In this document: one piece after another, positions 1-14,779 of the stretch | Layout of the letters: the number at the start of each line of letters is the position of its first letter | Numbering within the stretch: position 1 is the first letter of the stretch | Source: Vanilla planifolia | Lineage: Eukaryota; Streptophyta; Magnoliopsida; Asparagales; Orchidaceae | Length of the DNA stretch: 64,000 nucleotides | Assembly (NCBI GenBank): GCA_023846275.1 | Contig: JAIUJO010000082.1 | Span: forward strand, 1,244,266-1,308,265 | Direction of reading: 5' to 3' | Program-made: the position numbers and the translations under genes | Notes under the pieces: model-generated | The model's database searches: none | Seen by the model: the letters and a program-made list of their open reading frames with translations, nothing else | Told to the model about the DNA's origin: nothing

Positions 1-3000
1 TATATATCTACTTAATTTCAAATTAGTAATTTATTTTTATTTGTGTTTATATAATTTGGCAATTCACATTAATTCTAGATGAGTTCTACTTGAGATGTAA
101 TAAAAATCATTGGACTCAACTTAATGAACTCTAACTAATTTAATATTCATTTTATATTTTACTAGATAATTGAGGATGCTACACTTTCTCACCCAAGTAT
201 TCATAATACAATTATTTTGTATAATTTATCATATTTTTTTAAATTTTTTACTTTTATTTATCTACATTATTATATAACTCTTGGTCTCTTACTTTGTGAC
301 CATGGCATCACTTTGATTAGGTTATATTATATTGCTTCAATTTGTCTCATGTCAATTATAAAATATATTATTTTATGTTAAAATAATATTTTTTTATTAT
401 TTATGATTGATAAAATTAATAATTCATAATATTCCTAAAGAGATCTAAATGAAATTAAATAAACATCATTCGATACATCTTAAAAGCTATAATAAATTAA
501 ATAATCATTTTTATATTTTAAATATTTTTTATTTGTTTTGGCATGTTTCAATAAACTTTTTCATTCATAATTAACATGACGATTGAGGAAGTTAAACCAG
601 ATGTCCTAAGTATATTGGAATGCAACATTCGTAGATAATTGATATTATTTCAATAAAAGTTTTGATTTGATTTGTTATATTACTATGAAGCTCTAATTAT
701 CTCCAATTTTGACATTTACAAAGCTTTCATTTGATTATTTTTTTAAAATTTATCCCATTTCAATTTTTAATATTTATATATACTTAGTGTTAAAGGAATA
801 TTTTTTTTAATTATTTATGTTTAATTATTTAATGTTTTGTAACAATGCCAAAGAGGTCCTTTCTAGATGACATAAATGATGTTTGACTAGACTGGACAAA
901 GCTTATCTAATTTGCAATTCACTTTTATATTTTTTAATATTATATTCCTTTAACGTTTTATAATATATTATTAGAAATTTTTAATTAAACCTAACTCGAT
1001 GAACTTAGAATGTTACACTAAATCATCTATGTATCTTTTAATGAAACTTTCATATATAATTTATCTAATTTTTTTAATATTTTGTTATTTATCTTGTTTA
1101 TATTACAATATAACACTGAACCTCCTCTCATGTCACCTTTAAATACTTCCATGTGATGATAATTATATTTCTTTAATTTATCATATTTTAACTTTAATAT
1201 ATATCTATTTAACTTTTAAAAGGTAATGTATTTTTATTAATACTTATTTACATTGATAATTCATAATATTTCCAAACAAAGTCTTATGAAGAATAAATCA
1301 ATGTCACTAGACACTTTTCAACTAGTTCAAACTAATAAAATATTCTTTTTCATAATTTTAAAATATTTTATATTCTAATGTTTGTTCATTCCTTATGAGA
1401 CATTTTCTTGGAGATAACTTGATAATCAAAGATGTTACAATCCATTTTCCAAGTATTTCAAATGCAATTTTCCTGTATAATTTATCTAATTTCTTGAATT
1501 ATGTGCTTTTGTTTTATTATATTACTATGAAACTCTAAATCTCCTCTTGTTTAACCATTCATCACTTTGGTTTGGTTAGATTATATTGATTCAATTTACT
1601 TATTTCTATTATAATTTATATTTCATTAACATAATAACATTAATTTGTTATCATTTATTCTTATTTAATTTTATATTTCAAAAAAATTCTAATTGAGGAG
1701 TGATGAAGACGAATGAAATATCATTGGAATTTTCTTGAAAAGCTTTAGTTTTAATATGTATTTAATATATTTTATTTACAAGGTCTTTTATGCCATATTT
1801 TGTTTTATTCTTGATTTAATGGTCAAGCTGTTATACTCAATCTCTTTAGTATTCTAGAATGCAAATTTCTCATTAATTTATCTCATTTGTTCAAATTATT
1901 TTTTAAATTTTTTTATATTACTATGTAACTTTGAATCTCATCTTGTTTGGCATTTACATCATTTTGAAATAATTCATCATTATTATTTATACTTATTTAT
2001 TTTGGTAATTCATAGTAATTCTAAATAAGGTTTGATTGAGATGAAACAATTCTCATTGCACTTATCATAATATTGTCTATATTTTTAACTATTTATTTTT
2101 ATACTTTTAAATAGTTTGTATTTAAGGGTTTTCGCATACTTTTTGATACTTTTCAAATTATTCTTAATTTGAAAACTAACGATATTGAACCCAATCTCCT
2201 TATTATCCTAGAATTTAATATTCTTATGTAATTTACCTTATGTCAACTTTAATAGACATTTAATTCATATTAAAATAACAACTCAATACTATATATCTTT
2301 ATTTATGTTGACAATTCATAGTGGCTCCAATGAGGTCCAATCGAGACAAAATAAACGTCATTTTGCCACCATTTATGAGACATTTTGATTCTACCTAAAT
2401 TGTCGATTAATAATACTACAATTGATCTTTCTAATATCTTGTAATGCTAAGTTTCACAATAATTTAACTTATTCAAAATTTTTCCTTTTATTTGGCTTTA
2501 TTACTATGTTACTCTAATCCTCCTTTTGTGTCACTTTTACATCACTTTAGTTTTGTTTCATGATATTGCTTTGATTTATTAAATTTTAGTGATATTATAT
2601 ATTAATTCAAAATTTGAAAAAATTATGTTATTATTATTTAAGTTTATTTTCCATAATAAATTAAAGAAATTTCAAACAAAGTTTTATTAGCTTTGAGACT
2701 CCTTTCAAGATATTTTTTATATCTGCCTGATTTATCAATCATCAATATTAGATTTAATTTCCTTCATGCTTGGGAATATAATCTTTCCATATAATTTATC
2801 TCACTTATTCAAATTTTTTGCTTTAATTTTGTTTTATTATTATATTTCTCCAAATCTCCTTTCAAGTGACCTTTGCATTACTTTGTATCCCATATTTTAC
2901 ATACTTTTGTAATTCATAATTATTTCGAATAAGGACCAAATAAATAAAGAAAATATTATTCGACTCGTTAAGTAAGTTCTATCCCATTAAATATTTATTT

Positions 3001-6000
3001 TTCTTTTTTCAAATATTTTTTCTTTAGTTTTTTTTTCTTTTTCTAAGGCATTTTAATTCGTAGCTAATTTGATGATCATGGATGTTTTACTCAATTTACT
3101 TAATATAATGGAATATAACCTTTCTATATATTTTTTTAAATTTATTTAAGTTTTTGACTTTTATTTGTTTATATTATGATGTAATTCTTAATCTTCATTC
3201 AGGTTATCCTTATATGTTTTTTGATTTAGTTATATTACATTCTCTAAATTTAAATAGTTTTAACTTTAATAAAAATTTAACTAATATTAAAATAAAAATT
3301 TATTCATATTTATAGTAACTTATTTTGATAATTCCACAACAAACTTATCTCGATAAACTTTGTCTAACTTAAAATTTACTTTTATATTTATTAGTTTTCA
3401 TATTCTAGGTCTTTAGCATGTTTTATGAAACATTTCATTTTGTACATGATCTCAAGATTGATGATGCTATAATGTGCTTTCATAGTATTTTGGAATGTAA
3501 ATTTCACATACAACTATCCCAATTTTAAAGAACTTTTACTTTGATTTAGAAACAATACCTCAATTTAGGTCATTTTCAAGTTTATTTATTTTTAAAAAAA
3601 TTAAATTAATAATTTATTTTTTATTTATGCCTATTTAAATTACTAATTCACAATAATTACAAATGAGTTTCAATGGAGAAGAAAATTTTTTTTTTGTTTT
3701 TCTCAAATTTTGGCATTAGATTTTTTTTTCATACCTAATTTAATATGATGAAATCTAAACATTCTCAGTATCTTTGAATGAAAATTTTCTAAACAATTTA
3801 TTTAATTTATTCAAAAGTTTTTCTTTTTATGTGAGGTTACTACTTAGCTAGAAATCTTCTCTCGTGTAACCTTTACATCATCTTGATTTAATTATATTAT
3901 ATTGATTTGAATTATCTTACTTTAAGTTTATTATATGTATACTTAATATCAAATAACAATTTATTATTCTTTATGCTCATTAAATTTTGTCTTTCATAAT
4001 ATTTCTAAATGACTAATATTTCAAAGGAGATTCAGTCTAGTAGCAACAAACAACATTGTTGTTGTCTCGATAGGCTATATCCCATTAGAAATTCATTTTA
4101 TATTTGATAATAAATTTTATATTCTTTTTTTATTTTTTTTTTGATATATTTTTATTCATACTAATTTAAGTGTCAAAAATATTTCCTCAATCTACTTAGT
4201 ATCTTATTATAGAACATTCATTTTATTATATTATAATGTAAATCTAAATCTCATTTCAGTTGATATTTACTTTTCTTTCATTTGTTTATATTATAATCTT
4301 TCAATTTATCTCACTTCAATTATAAAATATATTTACTTTAAATTAAATAATAATTTATAATTACCTATGCAACTTTATTTCTTTAATTAGTAGTAATTCT
4401 AAAAATTAAGTCTGTTTAACACAAAATGGCCTTTTTTGAGCAACTTGTGTCATATTTTATTCAATAAAATATATAATTTTATGTTTTTAAATATTTAACT
4501 TTCTATGATTTTAGGACACTTTACATAATATTTTTATTTGTATGTAATTTAACTATTAAGGTTCTTTTGCTTAATCTATTTAGCATCTTGAATTGTAGCT
4601 ATGTGATACAAATTATTCCATTTCTTCAAAATTTTTAATTTAATTTTTTATATCACTATGAACTCTATTGCACTCTTCATGTGACATTAGATCATTTTTA
4701 TTTAGATATATCATATGTTTTCAAATTATCACATTTAACTTTTATTATATATTTATTTAATATTGAATTAATACTTTAAAATTATTTATGCTTACATACC
4801 ATGGTAATTAGTAGTTATTTCATAAAAGACCTGATTGAGATGAAATGGGGTTATTGGACTCTTTTTAATGAGCTCTTTCAATGTAAACATTCATTTTTAG
4901 GTTTTTAGATATTTCTTTTATAGGTGTTTAGTATTGTTTGTGATAACTTTAGATTTAGATTCTTTTTATGATTAATGATATTACAATCCATGTTCTTATT
5001 ATCTTAGAATGAAACTTTTTCGCACAATTTGACACATTTCATTAATTTTTTTTAATTTGATTTCATTATAAAAACATGAAACACTTATTCTTCTCTTGTA
5101 TGACCTTTACATTATTTTTATTTAGTTATATTATGTTTATTCATTTGATTTCCTTTAAGCATTAAAATACATTACTTAATATTAAGGTAATAACTTATTG
5201 TTGTGATTATTATATTTATAGTAGTAATTCATTATAGTTACAAATAAGATTTGAATGAGATAAAATTAGCATCATTAGACACATCTTAATAAGCTCCATC
5301 TAAATAAATATTCAATTTTCACTTTTTTAAATATTTTTTTCAATGGTTTGGCATTCTTTACATGATATTTCAAATTCGTACCAGATTTGATGATTGAGGA
5401 TGTTATATTCCATCTTCATACTATATTGGAATGCAGCACTTGCATTTAACTAATCTCTTTTGCCCATGTTTTTGTATTTGATTTACTTATATTACAATGA
5501 ATCCTAAATCTCATCTCATGCGACCTCACATCACTTTGATTTTGTTAATTTACATTGTTTCAATTTTTCTCAGTTAGACTTTTTATATATAAACTTAATA
5601 TTTAAAAAATAATTTTTTTAATGCAAATTTATTTTGATAATTTATAGTAATTCAAAATGAGCTCAGTTTGAGATGAAATGAAAATAAGACTAATATCAAT
5701 GAGCTATGTCCATATAAATATCCACCTTTTAATTTTTAGATATTTTTTATTTTTTAGATTTTTTACATGCTTTACTACATTATTTAATAATGGATTACTT
5801 TACAATATATTTTTTATCATCTACGATTAATATAATTTCTTCAAATTATTTTTTTTATTTAGTTATCATACTACAAAAGTTTTGTTGTTCTCTTATTTGA
5901 CCTCTATATTGCTTTGGTTTTGTTAAATTATATTACTTCTATTAATCTTATTTTAAATTTAATATATATTTACTTAATTTTAGAATAACAATATATCATG

Positions 6001-9000
6001 CTTTATGTTTCTTTATTTCATTAATTAGGCATAATTCCAATTGAGGTTTGATTGAGATGAATCAAACATCCTTAGAATCATCTCAATAATCTTTATTAAA
6101 TAAAATATTTATTGTTTGATTTTTAAATAATTGTTTCACATTCAATATGCATAGTTTCCTAGAGTGAAGCAAAAGTATGTAATTTATCTCTTTTTTTCAA
6201 TTTTTTTTTGCTATACTCTTTTATATTATTATTTAACTCTACATCTTCTATTCTATGAATGTTACATCATGTTAATTTGAATATATTATATTGTTTCAAA
6301 TTATCATTGTTCAAATTTAACACATATTTACTTAATATTACAAAATTTATTTTTATATTATTTTTGTTTATTTACATTTGTAACTCATAGTCATACTTGG
6401 GTAGGTTACATTTAGATAAAAAAGAATCAACTTGAAAAATTAAATTTTTAGTTATACATTTTTTTAATTGTTTATACTTATCTATCTCATTTTCTCAAAT
6501 TTGATACACCCATTGATTTGGCATGCATTACAAAGTATTACAATTTGAGTTCATTTTAATAATTTAGTTTGTTTCACTAAATTTCTTAAATATCTTGTAA
6601 TGTAACTTTCTTATAAATTTGTTTCATTCTATCTTTAATATATATTTACATAATATTAAAAAAATAATATGTAGTTTTTTATCTTTATTGACTTTAATAA
6701 TTACAAAAAATTTCAAACAAGGTCAGATTGAGAAGAAATAAAGATCATTACAATTGCCTTCATTTTCTCTATCCATTAAATATTCATCCTCATAATTTTT
6801 GTATTTCGTTTTCTTTGCTTTTAGCATATTTAATGAGATGTTTTTATTAATAACTATTTGTATGACGAATTTGGTTACACTCAATCGGTTTTGTAACTTA
6901 CATTGTAACGTTCCTATAAAAGTTATATCATTTATTTAAATTCATTCTTTCATTTGGTTATAATTCCCCGTATAACTAAATCACATCTCATGTGTCATCT
7001 AAATCTCTTTCATTCAATTATGTAGATATGTTAAAATTTTCTTATTTCAAATTTAATATATATCAATTTTGTATTAAAATAAAATTAGTTATTATTTATT
7101 TTTATTTAATTTGTATTTCACAAAAATTAAAAATGATGTTTAGTCGAAAAGAAACAAGGATTAACAGACTCATCTCAACTTGGTCTATCTAATTAAATAT
7201 TTCTTTAATATTTTTAAAATTTTATTTTTGAAATTTTGTAATCCTTTTCTAGATATTTTTATTTGTGCCTATTTTGATAATGAGAATATTGTACTTGATC
7301 TCTTAAGTATTTTAGAATGTGAATTTGTTCTATAATTAGTCATCTTTATCCTAATATTTCTCTTTGTTTTGGTCATATTATTATGTAACCCTAAACCTCC
7401 TCTATTATTACGTTACAATGCTTTTATCTGGCAACATAATATTATTTAAATTTATCTCTGTTGAACCTCAATATATGTATATATATATATATTACTTTAT
7501 ATAAAAATAAAATTTTTTCTGTTTTTTTTGTTTAATTTGGTTATATTCAGTAATTCCAAATGAGATTTGATTGACTTGAGAAAAACATCATTGGAATAGT
7601 CTCAAAGACCCCTATCAAATTAAACATTCATTATTATATTTTCAAATACATGTATAAGATATTCTATGTTTTACCAAACTTGACAATTGAGGATATCACA
7701 TTCGATCTCCTTTGTATATTGTACATAACTTTCTAATACAACTTATCTCGTTATGTCGATGCCTTTGATGTGATTTCTTATATTACTATGTAATTCTAAA
7801 TCTCTTTTGTGTGAGTTTTATTTTAATTTTATTTTGTTACAGTATATTAAGTCTATTTAGTTGATTTCAACTTTAATTTTTAATTACTTAATAGTGAAAT
7901 TATAATTTCATATTTTTAATACTTATTTAATTTGATAATTCATGGAAATTCAAAAACATGTATGATTAAAATAAAACAAACATCGATAGACTTGTCGCCA
8001 TAATCTCTATTCAACTAATTTTGATTTTAATATTTTTAAATATTCTTATTTTTAAAATTTTTATAAAATTTATCAGATATTTTATTTTCTACTTGATTTA
8101 ATGACCACAGATGTTTCTCTTAATTTTATAACATCTTGTAGTTTAAATTTCTTGTATAATTTATCTTGTTTCTTCAAATTATTTTCCTTCAAATTGCACA
8201 TTAATATATAATGATAAATCCCCTCCTATGTGACTTTTGACCACTTTGATTTTCTTATGGTACAATCCTTCAACTTATCCTATTTTATCATTAATTTATA
8301 CTTCATTAATATTAAAATAATTATTTAATATTATTATTGCTAGTTTAATTTAGTTATTCATAGAAATTCTGAACAACATTCATTAGAGACAAAATAATTG
8401 ACATTTCACTAATCTTGATGAGCACTATTAATTTAAAATTGGTTTTTATATTTTTAATCATATTATGTTTTTGGGTTTTGGCAAGCTTTGCAAGATATTT
8501 TGACATGTACTATTTTTTGCTTCTATTATTATGTAACTATAAATCTTCTACCATATAACCATTCCATAACTTTTATTAGATTATATTTTATTATTTCAAT
8601 TTATCTCATATTAGCTTAATCACTTTTATCTTAATATCAAAATAATAATATTTTAGAATTTATGCTTATTTAGTTTTGTAATAGATTCTAATTCTAAATA
8701 AGGTTAGATAGAGACAAATGAAATGTCATTGAACTCATTTTTACGAGCTCTATCCAGTCAAATACTCATTTTTATATTTTTTTTAATATTTATTTCTAGG
8801 ATTTTTGCATGTTTTGTAGGATATTTAGATCAGTACATTATTTGATAATTGGGTATATCAGACTCAATCCCTTAGTATCTTGAATTCAACATTCTTATAC
8901 ACTATAATTCATTTCTTCAAATTTCTTAATTTCATTGGCTTATCTCATCATGAAACCTTAAATCACGTCTTGTGCGACCATTGCATTGCTTTGATTTGGC

Positions 9001-9797
9001 CATATTACATTACTTTTAGTTAATGTCATATTTGCATTAATAAATATTTCCTTAATAATTAAACTTTGATTAAAATTGTAGTTCAACTTGTCTCATTGTT
9101 ATCATCGTCTTAAACAATTGTCTTTATAATATCAAATATTTTTTATTCAATTGAATTGGCAGGCATGAGGAGGCATTATGATTAAAAAATAACTTGATGA
9201 TTTTGTGTGTTGTACTCAATCTCATTTCAAGATAATATATATATATATGTTTAAATATAATAAAGTTATTATTATTTATATTTAATTTTAGTAATTGTAA
9301 ATTTCGACCAATTGAGGTGAAAAAAATGTGGTTGGACATATCTTGACAAGCTTTGCCTATAAAATATTCTTTCTTCAATTTTTTAGCTTTTAATTTATTA
9401 TGGTTTTTGTGCACTTTACAAGACACTTTAGTTTGTATGGCGATTTAGGTTAGACCATGTTATGCTAGATCTTTTTTGTAACCTGCAAAATAGTGTTCCT
9501 ATAATTTTTATCCCATTAATTAAAATTTTAGTTTCATTTAGTTATTTTATTATATAACTTGAACTCTCATCTCATGTGACATTTACGTCACTTAGTATTC
9601 GTTCTATATATTGCTTCATTTTCTCATTGTAGCTTTAAAATTTGTATATATATACTCAATATTAAACTCAAACATTATTATTGTTTATATTTATTTAATT
9701 TGCAATTCATAGTGGCTCCAAACATGATTTCATTCAGAGAAAATAAATTTCATTGGAGGCATTTTAATGTGTTTATCAGATTAAATATTCATTTTTA

Positions 9798-9890
9798 TAT
9801 ATATTTTTAATAATTTTTCTCAATAATTTGTCTACTTTTTATATATTTTTTAATAATTTTTACTCAATAATTTTGCTACTCCTTATGAGA
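9798..9890. repeat. Local ~45-bp tandem duplication inside a monomer
   Basis: The segment tttttaataatttttctcaa with its flanks (ending at about 9,840) is followed directly by a near copy, tttttaataatttttactca, ending at about 9,890. It is much less diverged than the monomers around it, so it is a recent slippage-scale event. No coding or regulatory meaning is visible. Confidence 0.65.
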
Positions 9891-10439
9891 TATTTTGATT
9901 CATGCCTTAGTTTATGATCAAAGATGTTGTCTTTGATCTACATAGTATATCGAAATGTAACATTCTCATGCAATTTATCTAATTTTAGCTTCAATATGCA
10001 TGTATTAATAATAGAATAATAATTTGTTGTTACTTATGTTCATTTATTTTTATAACTCTAACTAATTCCAAACAACTCATGATCATGATGTAAAAAACAT
10101 CGTTGGACTTGGCATGACAACCCTTATATTTTTAAATATTCATCTTTTGTATTTTAAGTACTCTATTTTTTTTAATATTTTGCATGATTTATGAGATAAT
10201 TTGATTAGTATGTGATTTGATGGTCAAGGATATTCCTTGTATTCCCTATGGCTCTTTGAGAACATATTTTCCTTATAATGTATCTTATTTTTTAAAACTT
10301 TTACTACAATTTCATTATTTTATAATGTAACTCCAACAGCTCCAATGTGCCATTATATTACATTGATTTAACTCCAATACATTTCTTTAATTTAACTCTT
10401 TTTACCTTAAATTTCTTCCAATTTGTACTAAAATTGTAA

Positions 10440-11700
10440 TTTATTATTTTTCATGCCAATATAATTTTGTATTTTGTAATAATTCCAAACAAGTATTGAT
10501 CCTAAACAAACAAAAATCATTAAGCATGTCAACGAGTACTATCGAATTAAATATTATTTCTTACATTTGTAAATATTTTAGTTTTATGAATTTGATAAAT
10601 TTTATCTGCCATTTTTATTCTTACCACATTTTGTGATTGAGTATTTATAGGAGATATTCGTAATATCTTAAAATACAAATTTCTTAAATATTTTATCCCT
10701 TTCCTTTAATTTTTCTTTGAATTGGTTATATTACGATGTCACTTAGCCCCCTCTTATATGAGTTTTATATGTCATTGATTTGGTTATATTATATTTCTGA
10801 AAATTATCTCTTTTATTTTTAAATATATTATTTTTTTGTATTCAAATTACTATTTTTTTTGGTTATGCTTGTTTATTTTTGTAATTCATAGTAAATCTTA
10901 ACAAATTCATATCTAGTCAAAGAAAATATTATTTTACTCTTCTTGAAGGGATCTATCTAATTAAATATATATTTTAAAATCTTAATTTTTAGGCATTTGT
11001 TGTGTTTTGCTTGATTTTTTGAATAGTAAATAATATGATAATGAATTGTATTACAATCATTTTCTTAGAACATTGGTACAAAACTTTTCTATATAATTAT
11101 CTCACTTTTTTCATGGTTTCCTCCTTAACTTAAGCGTTTAATTTATCTCTTTTTTATTATATATTTACATAATGTTAAAAATAATTTAGCTTTATTATTT
11201 GTGGTTATTTACGTTGGAAGTTCGTTGTAATTCCTAATGAGGTCTAACAAATATGAATTAAATGTCGTGACACTGGTCTTGTTGGCTATAAAATAAAATA
11301 TACATTTTTGCATTTTTATATATTTTATTTCCTATTATTTTAATATGATTTATGAGACATTTAAATTCATACTAGATTTGATTAATGAAAGAGTTACATT
11401 CAATCTACTTAGTATCTTGGAATAGATCGTTTTCGTAGAATTTGTCTCTTTTATTTAAAATTTTACTTCAATTTATTATATAACTATATGACTATTAATC
11501 TTATATTGTGTGGCATTTACATCACTTGAATTTCATTATAATGCATTGCGTTAATTTTTCTCATTTCAATTTTAATGTATATTTTCAAAATTTTGAAATA
11601 AAAATTTATTATTTCTTATGCTTACTTAAATTTTGTATTTTAAGAGGTCTAATCATAACAAAGAAAACTTTAATTGACTCATCTCAATGAGTTATATTTA
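10440..11700. repeat. Satellite sub-block, third copy of a three-monomer variant
   Basis: These monomers share private features with 14,780-15,900 and 24,050-25,340. One is the run attatttcttatatttcta-like. Another is ttgaattggttatatta before the next landmark. A third is a following monomer in which the ctatgtaactct/ctcatgtgac segment is deleted, at about 11,100, 15,460 and 24,760. Shared deletions of this kind mark common descent of a multi-monomer block rather than chance similarity between monomers. Confidence 0.55.
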
Positions 11701-14700
11701 ATTAAATGTTCACTTTATAATTTTAAATTTTTTTTCTCAACTTTTACAATCTTTTACAGGATTGTTTTATTCATTCCTATATTGGTCATTAAGGATGTTA
11801 TGCTTGATCTCTAAAGTATCTTAGAATGCTTCTTTCCCAAGTAATTTATCTTATTTGTTCAACTAATTCTCTTTGGTTTTGTTATATTACTTACTATGTA
11901 AATTTGAACCGTAACTCCTGTGGCCAATGCAACACATTGAATTAGTGATATTACATTATTTCAATGTTCCTCAATTTTGATTTAACATACATTCACATAA
12001 TATTATGATAATAATTTGTTATAACTTATACTTATTTAATGTTGTTTGATTCAAATTAAATAAATATCATAAAACTCATCCCAAAAAGCACTACTAAATT
12101 TATTAATTATTTTATTATTATTTAAAATATTTTATTTTTATGTTTTGACATACTTTATGAGAGCTTTTTGTTCTAGCTTTAATAATCAAAGACGTTGCAC
12201 TCAATATGCATAGTATCTTAGAATATAAGTTTCTTATAAAAATTATCTCAATTTTGAAAATGTTTCATTTCTATTTCTTCATATTGCCATAAAACACTAA
12301 ATCTCCTCTAATCTAACATTTCCATTAATTCAATTTATGATTTTTAAAGTTTAATATTACTTTACTTAATATTAAATTTTATATTTTTTTATTTATACTT
12401 TTTGGATTATAATTAATTAAATATTTATTTTAATATATTTTTTTAACTTTTATTTTCTTTATTTTTAGTATGCTTTATGAGACATTTCGAATAGTACTTA
12501 GTTAAATGATTGTCTATATTTTAGTCAATTTTCTTACTATCTTGGATTTTAACTTTCCTATATAAGTTATGTCAATTATTCAAAACTTTTACTTTATGAT
12601 TGGTTTGATATTATTCAATATAGTGTTTAGTTTAGCTCATTTTAGCTTCAATATGTATTTACTTAATATTAAAATAAACTTTTCATACTTTTTGCTCATT
12701 TTATTATCTAATTCTCAATAATTCCAAATGACATTTGTTCAAGATAAAACAAATGTTACTAGATGATCTCAATGATCTTTCTCCATTTAAATATTAATTT
12801 TTATACTTTTAGTAATTTTTTCTTTAGGGTTTTGTAATGATTTATGACACAATTTGATTTGCATTAGATTTGAACATTTTCTCAATCGAACTCCTTAATA
12901 TGTTGGAATGTAAGAGTCACATTCAATTATCTCATATCTTTGAATCTTTTGACTTCATTTTGTTATGTTACTATGTAACTCTATAACTCATGTCAGTTAA
13001 GCTTTGCATCATTTTAATTTTTTTATTGTATATTACTTGAATTTATCTATTTTAGTTTTAAAAAAATAATTATAAATATTAAATTATTCAATTTTTAATA
13101 GTTGTATTAATTTACCTTTATTATTCACAGCAATTCTAGATGTTTTATGGGGATGAAGCAAATATCGTTGGACCCATATTTGATGAGTTCTCTCAAATAA
13201 AATACTTTTATTTTTTATTTATTTAATAACTTTTTTCTAAGATTTTTGCATGTTTTATTAGCATTATGCTTCAGTCATTATTTGACGATTTTGATCTTAA
13301 ACTTGATCTCTCTAACATCTTTGAATAAAACTTTCTTATAGAATTTCTCATAATTTTTAAATTATTTTGCTTTTATTTATTTATTTTGTCATAAAACTCT
13401 AAGCCTCATCTCATTGAACAATTATATTACTTTTATTTTGTTGTATTGCATAATTGATATAAAAGTAATTCTTTATTATTTTTTATTTAATTATTCTGAT
13501 AATTCATAGTCAAATACTATGAGGTCTTGTCTAGGGAAAAAAATTATCGTCATCATCTCGATGAGTTTTATCCAATATAATATTTATTTTTCGTTTTTTA
13601 TTATTTTATATACCCTTGCACACTTAATGAGGCATTTTGGCTTAATCTTAACTTGTCAATCGAGAATGTTGCATTCGATCTCTAAGTATGCTTGAATGTA
13701 AAATTTCTATGTAATATGTGTTATTTTAGTGCATATATATATATTACTTAATATAAAACTAATAAATTTTTATTATGTCTTTGTTTGCTTTGGTAACTCA
13801 GTTTCTGAACAAGGTTAGATATGACGAAATAGACATCATTGGACTAACCTAAATTAGGTATATCAATAAAATATTAATTTTTTTAATATTCTTTGCATTT
13901 TAAGTTTTAAGGTTTTGCACATTTTTAGACAAAAATTTTATTTGTACAATGTATTGTTGTTGAGGATGTTAAACATAATCTTCCTTATAACTTGCAATAA
14001 AAGATTCTTCTATAATATAGCACACCATTCAAATTAGTCACTTTCAGTTGGTTATATTACTATGTAACTCTTAATCTAATCTCTTATGATACTTACATGG
14101 TTTAATTCTTTTTATATTATATTTTTTTATTTTCTTAAAATTTAATTTTAATATTTTTCTACTAATTATTAAAAAATAAATTTATGAAGATTTATTTTTA
14201 TGAACATTTATAATTTGAAGTAATTTCAAACAAGGTTCATTCGGGATGAAAATAACTTTGTTAGAACACTTCTTAACAAGTTATGTCCAATTAAATATTT
14301 AATTTTATAATTTTAGGAATTTTATGTTCAATAGTTTTGCCTTTCCTTACTAGATATTTTAGTTTGTGCCAAATTTAATAATCAAGGATGTTGTGTTTCA
14401 TGTCCTTTATATGTTGGAACACAACTTTCTCATTCAATTAATCTAATTTTAACATCAATATAAAAATTTCTTTAAAATTTAAATAGTAATAAGTGATTAT
14501 TTTTTTATTTTCTTTGATAATTTTAAGAATTCTATATGATGTCTAATTATGATGAAACAAACATTGTGTATGTTAGTCTTAAACTCCATGCAATCCTTGA
14601 GAGCAACTTCCCCATACAATTTATCACGTTCCTTCAAATGTTTTGCTTTAAATTGATAATATTATAGTGTACTTCTAAAGGCCCTCTCTTATGCCTCTAG

Positions 14701-14779
14701 GTCATCTTAATTTTGATATATTAAATTACATCAATTTATGTTATTTTATCTTTAATATATATTTTTATTTAATTTTAAA